Positions 62,320 to 64,000 of a stretch of 64,000 nucleotides of DNA are shown here, piece after piece (positions within the stretch are counted from its first letter, which is position 1; every line of letters begins with the position of its first letter). The position numbers were made by a program, and so were the translations under genes. Below the pieces are notes generated by a model. That model made no database searches and was not told where the DNA came from. It worked only from the letters and a program-made list of their open reading frames with translations. This stretch comes from Asanoa ishikariensis (GTDB lineage Bacteria > Actinomycetota > Actinomycetes > Mycobacteriales > Micromonosporaceae), in assembly GCF_900107455.1 (NCBI RefSeq), contig NZ_FNQB01000001.1:310001-374000 (forward strand). Direction: 5' to 3'.

Positions 62320-64000
62320 ATGGCAGGCAATGCCGAGCCGGCGAACTACCTGCGGACCGCCGCGGACCTCGGTGAGGTGTCAGGTGTCCCGATCCACGTT
62401 CGCGTGACCAGCACCCCTTGGGACCTTGAGACCGACGCGCTGGCGATCTCCGTGGGTGCTTCCGGCTACGGCAGCCTCGGCTCCAGGGTGGTAGCGCAGC
62501 TCCCAGAGGCAAGCTGGCCGCAGAACAGGCTGGGGGAGCTGGTCCCGGACGAGCCGACCATTGTGGAGATCCCCCTTGGGAAACGGCAGCTCCGTTGCGT
62601 GATCATGACGACTGTGCGGGAACCCTCCCGCGCGCCCTTCGCCGAACGGCCGGCGACGCTGGAGGGGGTCGCCCGCGCTACCGCCTCCTGCGTCCGGATC
62701 GCCGGCGATCGCGGTCTGTGGCCGTTGGCTCTCCCACTGCTGGGCGCGGGCTCGATCGGGATGCCGGCGGTCACAGTGGCGGCCGTCATGGCGCAGTCGC
62801 TGCGCTCGGCGCTGCGGAGTCGTGCGGCGGACTCGAACCGCGCCAGCGTGGTCCTCTTCTGCCAGACCGCGGCGGACCGGCAGGCGATCGAGATCGCGTG
62901 GGGCTACTACGAGATCCTGCGATCGGCGCGCCGGGAGGCGCTGGCCATGGCGTCGGTGCGCGATCGGGCAGCGGCCGCAGATCTCGACGATGTGCGGCTG
63001 CACAGCGCTACCGACCTGGACGAGGAGTCGTTGTGGCGGCCGTGCGCGGCGCAGCTCAACGAGCTGCGCGAGATCGACGCCGACCGGGAGACGCTGCGGC
63101 AACGGCTCATCGGTCCGATCGAGCGCGACGCGGCCGCCGTGCCCCCGGACCGGGCCGCCCGGTTCGAGACCGAGATCGCCGGCACGCTCGATGGCAACAC
63201 GTTGTGGCACGAGCTGACGCGCCGGCGAGAGTCCGCGGCGGGCGTGCTCGAGCGGGCGCTCGTGGACCACACCTTCGTCCCGCTCCTGCGCGGCAGGATC
63301 GACGAACACGAACGGTCGCGCCGCCGGGAGCAGAGCCGAGAAGAGCTGCGGAACACCTACCGGCAGCCTTTGGAACCTGCCACGACCAACCAGCTACGGA
63401 GCGAGTTCTCCATCGAGACGCTGGTGCGGACCGAGCCGTATGACGAGATCACGGCGCTGCTCGAACCCAAACGCTCGCCGCGCCTGAGCCTGGGCGTGGC
63501 CGGACCGCGGGGTTGCGGCAAGAGCACTCTCCTCTCAGCGGCGTACGAAGGCTGGGCAGACCGCGGGATCAGGATCGAAGTGCCAGCGCCCGCGAGCTAC
63601 GTGCCGAGAGAGTTCCTGCTCCACCTCTACGGTCTCGTGTGCAAGGAGACACTGCGCCGCGATCCGATCCTCCGCGACATCGTCGACGAGGATCTGCCCC
63701 GGGGGGCACACGTGCGGTCGGTCAGCGCGCTGACGTTGGTCGCGCTGCCGGCGCTGGTGCTGTTGGCGGGGATCGTGCTGTTGGTCTACGCGGCACCAGG
63801 TCTGGCGACCGTGATCGACCTGCGGATGGCCGCCGCAGGAGCGACAGCCATCGTGGTGGCCGGGATCCCGTTCGCACTGCTCGTCTGGCAGACCCGCCTT
63901 GAACCGAAACCGCCCTCACCCGGCGCGCCGGGGGTTCGCGATCCCCTGTCGGATCTGTACGTCGGCAGCCGTCGGCGCGGGCTGCGCAGGCCGAGCTCGT
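62320..64000 (+). CDS. Macro-like domain fused to a membrane P-loop NTPase (3' truncated)
   Basis: The frame is open from an ATG with GAAGGG 9 nt upstream to the right edge (560 residues visible). An in-frame GTG 48 nt earlier is an alternative start. Residues about 20-185 look like a macro (ADP-ribose-binding-like) domain: TDALAISVGASGYGSLGS near the start and LALPLLGAGSIGMPA near the end. A charged helical region follows. At about 392 there is a Walker A motif (GVAGPRGCGKSTLL). Two membrane helices come at about 470-493 and 503-525, with no Walker B before them. Membrane helices placed between Walker A and Walker B are the hallmark of KAP-type NTPases, so that is the likeliest class. The end and the partner genes are outside the window. 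Confidence 0.7.
   Translation, partial: MAGNAEPANYLRTAADLGEVSGVPIHVRVTSTPWDLETDALAISVGASGYGSLGSRVVAQLPEASWPQNRLGELVPDEPTIVEIPLGKRQLRCVIMTTVREPSRAPFAERPATLEGVARATASCVRIAGDRGLWPLALPLLGAGSIGMPAVTVAAVMAQSLRSALRSRAADSNRASVVLFCQTAADRQAIEIAWGYYEILRSARREALAMASVRDRAAAADLDDVRLHSATDLDEESLWRPCAAQLNELREIDADRETLRQRLIGPIERDAAAVPPDRAARFETEIAGTLDGNTLWHELTRRRESAAGVLERALVDHTFVPLLRGRIDEHERSRRREQSREELRNTYRQPLEPATTNQLRSEFSIETLVRTEPYDEITALLEPKRSPRLSLGVAGPRGCGKSTLLSAAYEGWADRGIRIEVPAPASYVPREFLLHLYGLVCKETLRRDPILRDIVDEDLPRGAHVRSVSALTLVALPALVLLAGIVLLVYAAPGLATVIDLRMAAAGATAIVVAGIPFALLVWQTRLEPKPPSPGAPGVRDPLSDLYVGSRRRGLRRPSS

Overview
The window reads as a chromosomal segment of a high-GC Gram-positive actinomycete, most plausibly a member of the Micromonosporaceae or a close relative. 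The support is the GC-rich coding bias, GTG starts, the developmental regulator BldC next to a leucine/valine dehydrogenase and a DUF3073 gene, a type VII (ESX-like) secretion locus with two mycosins, and a divergent fadA2/fabG4/MaoC locus like the mycobacterial one. No rRNA genes, insertion sequences or CRISPR arrays were seen. There is one RNA gene, a selenocysteine tRNA.

Layout. 1-7950: type VII secretion locus (3' end of eccC, two WXG100 proteins, a repeat-rich gap, a mycosin, two T7SS-associated proteins, a second mycosin with a Pro/Gly repeat tail). 8200-12650: gamma-glutamyltransferase and a three-gene ABC-2 exporter. 12850-17915: a secreted Tat-dependent glycosidase, then galE-galT. 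18000-22000: SDR, ArsR/AHSA1 pair, YrdB, Nudix, AAA ATPase. 22080-26004: SCP2 / acyl-CoA dehydrogenase / acyl-CoA synthetase operon divergent from a TetR regulator. 25943-29921: a tightly overlapping operon of NrtR-like Nudix regulator, J-domain/pseudokinase, vWA and PurA-like enzyme. 30023-33534: MaoC hydratase, FabG4-like reductase and divergent FadA2 thiolase. 33588-35997: ArsR, MFS exporter, SRPBCC protein. 36059-47853: purine synthesis (purB; purS-purQ-purL; purF; purM) with interspersed secreted protease, UPF0016 transporter, a Gly/Tyr-rich membrane protein and a sterol-carrier-like protein. 47967-49329: a radical SAM maturase and an overlapping RiPP precursor (amcB-amcA type). 49409-52403: DUF3073, leucine/valine dehydrogenase, conserved unknown, bldC. 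52570-58332: methyltransferase, PrsW protease, GNAT, DUF2786, small secreted protein, hotdog thioesterase. 58443-60667: an apparently circularly permuted substrate-binding lipoprotein and two cytosolic 13-residue calcium-repeat proteins. 60708-62130: selA and the selenocysteine tRNA. 62320-end: a truncated macro-like / P-loop NTPase membrane protein.

How the genes work together. Five purine genes sit in two coupled runs (purSQL by ATGA overlaps; purF then purM). The SCP2-acyl-CoA dehydrogenase-ligase operon and the fadA2/fabG4 locus probably form one lipid regulon, because the same TACT-N4-AGTA element is tandem at the TetR promoter and occurs once between fadA2 and fabG4. selA and tRNA-Sec imply selenoprotein synthesis, with selB and selD elsewhere. 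The strongest candidates for undescribed biology are the permuted binding protein, the Nudix/J-pseudokinase/vWA/PurA-like operon, the macro-NTPase at the right edge, the period-13 calcium-repeat protein pair and the cyclophane-type RiPP pair inserted next to purM.
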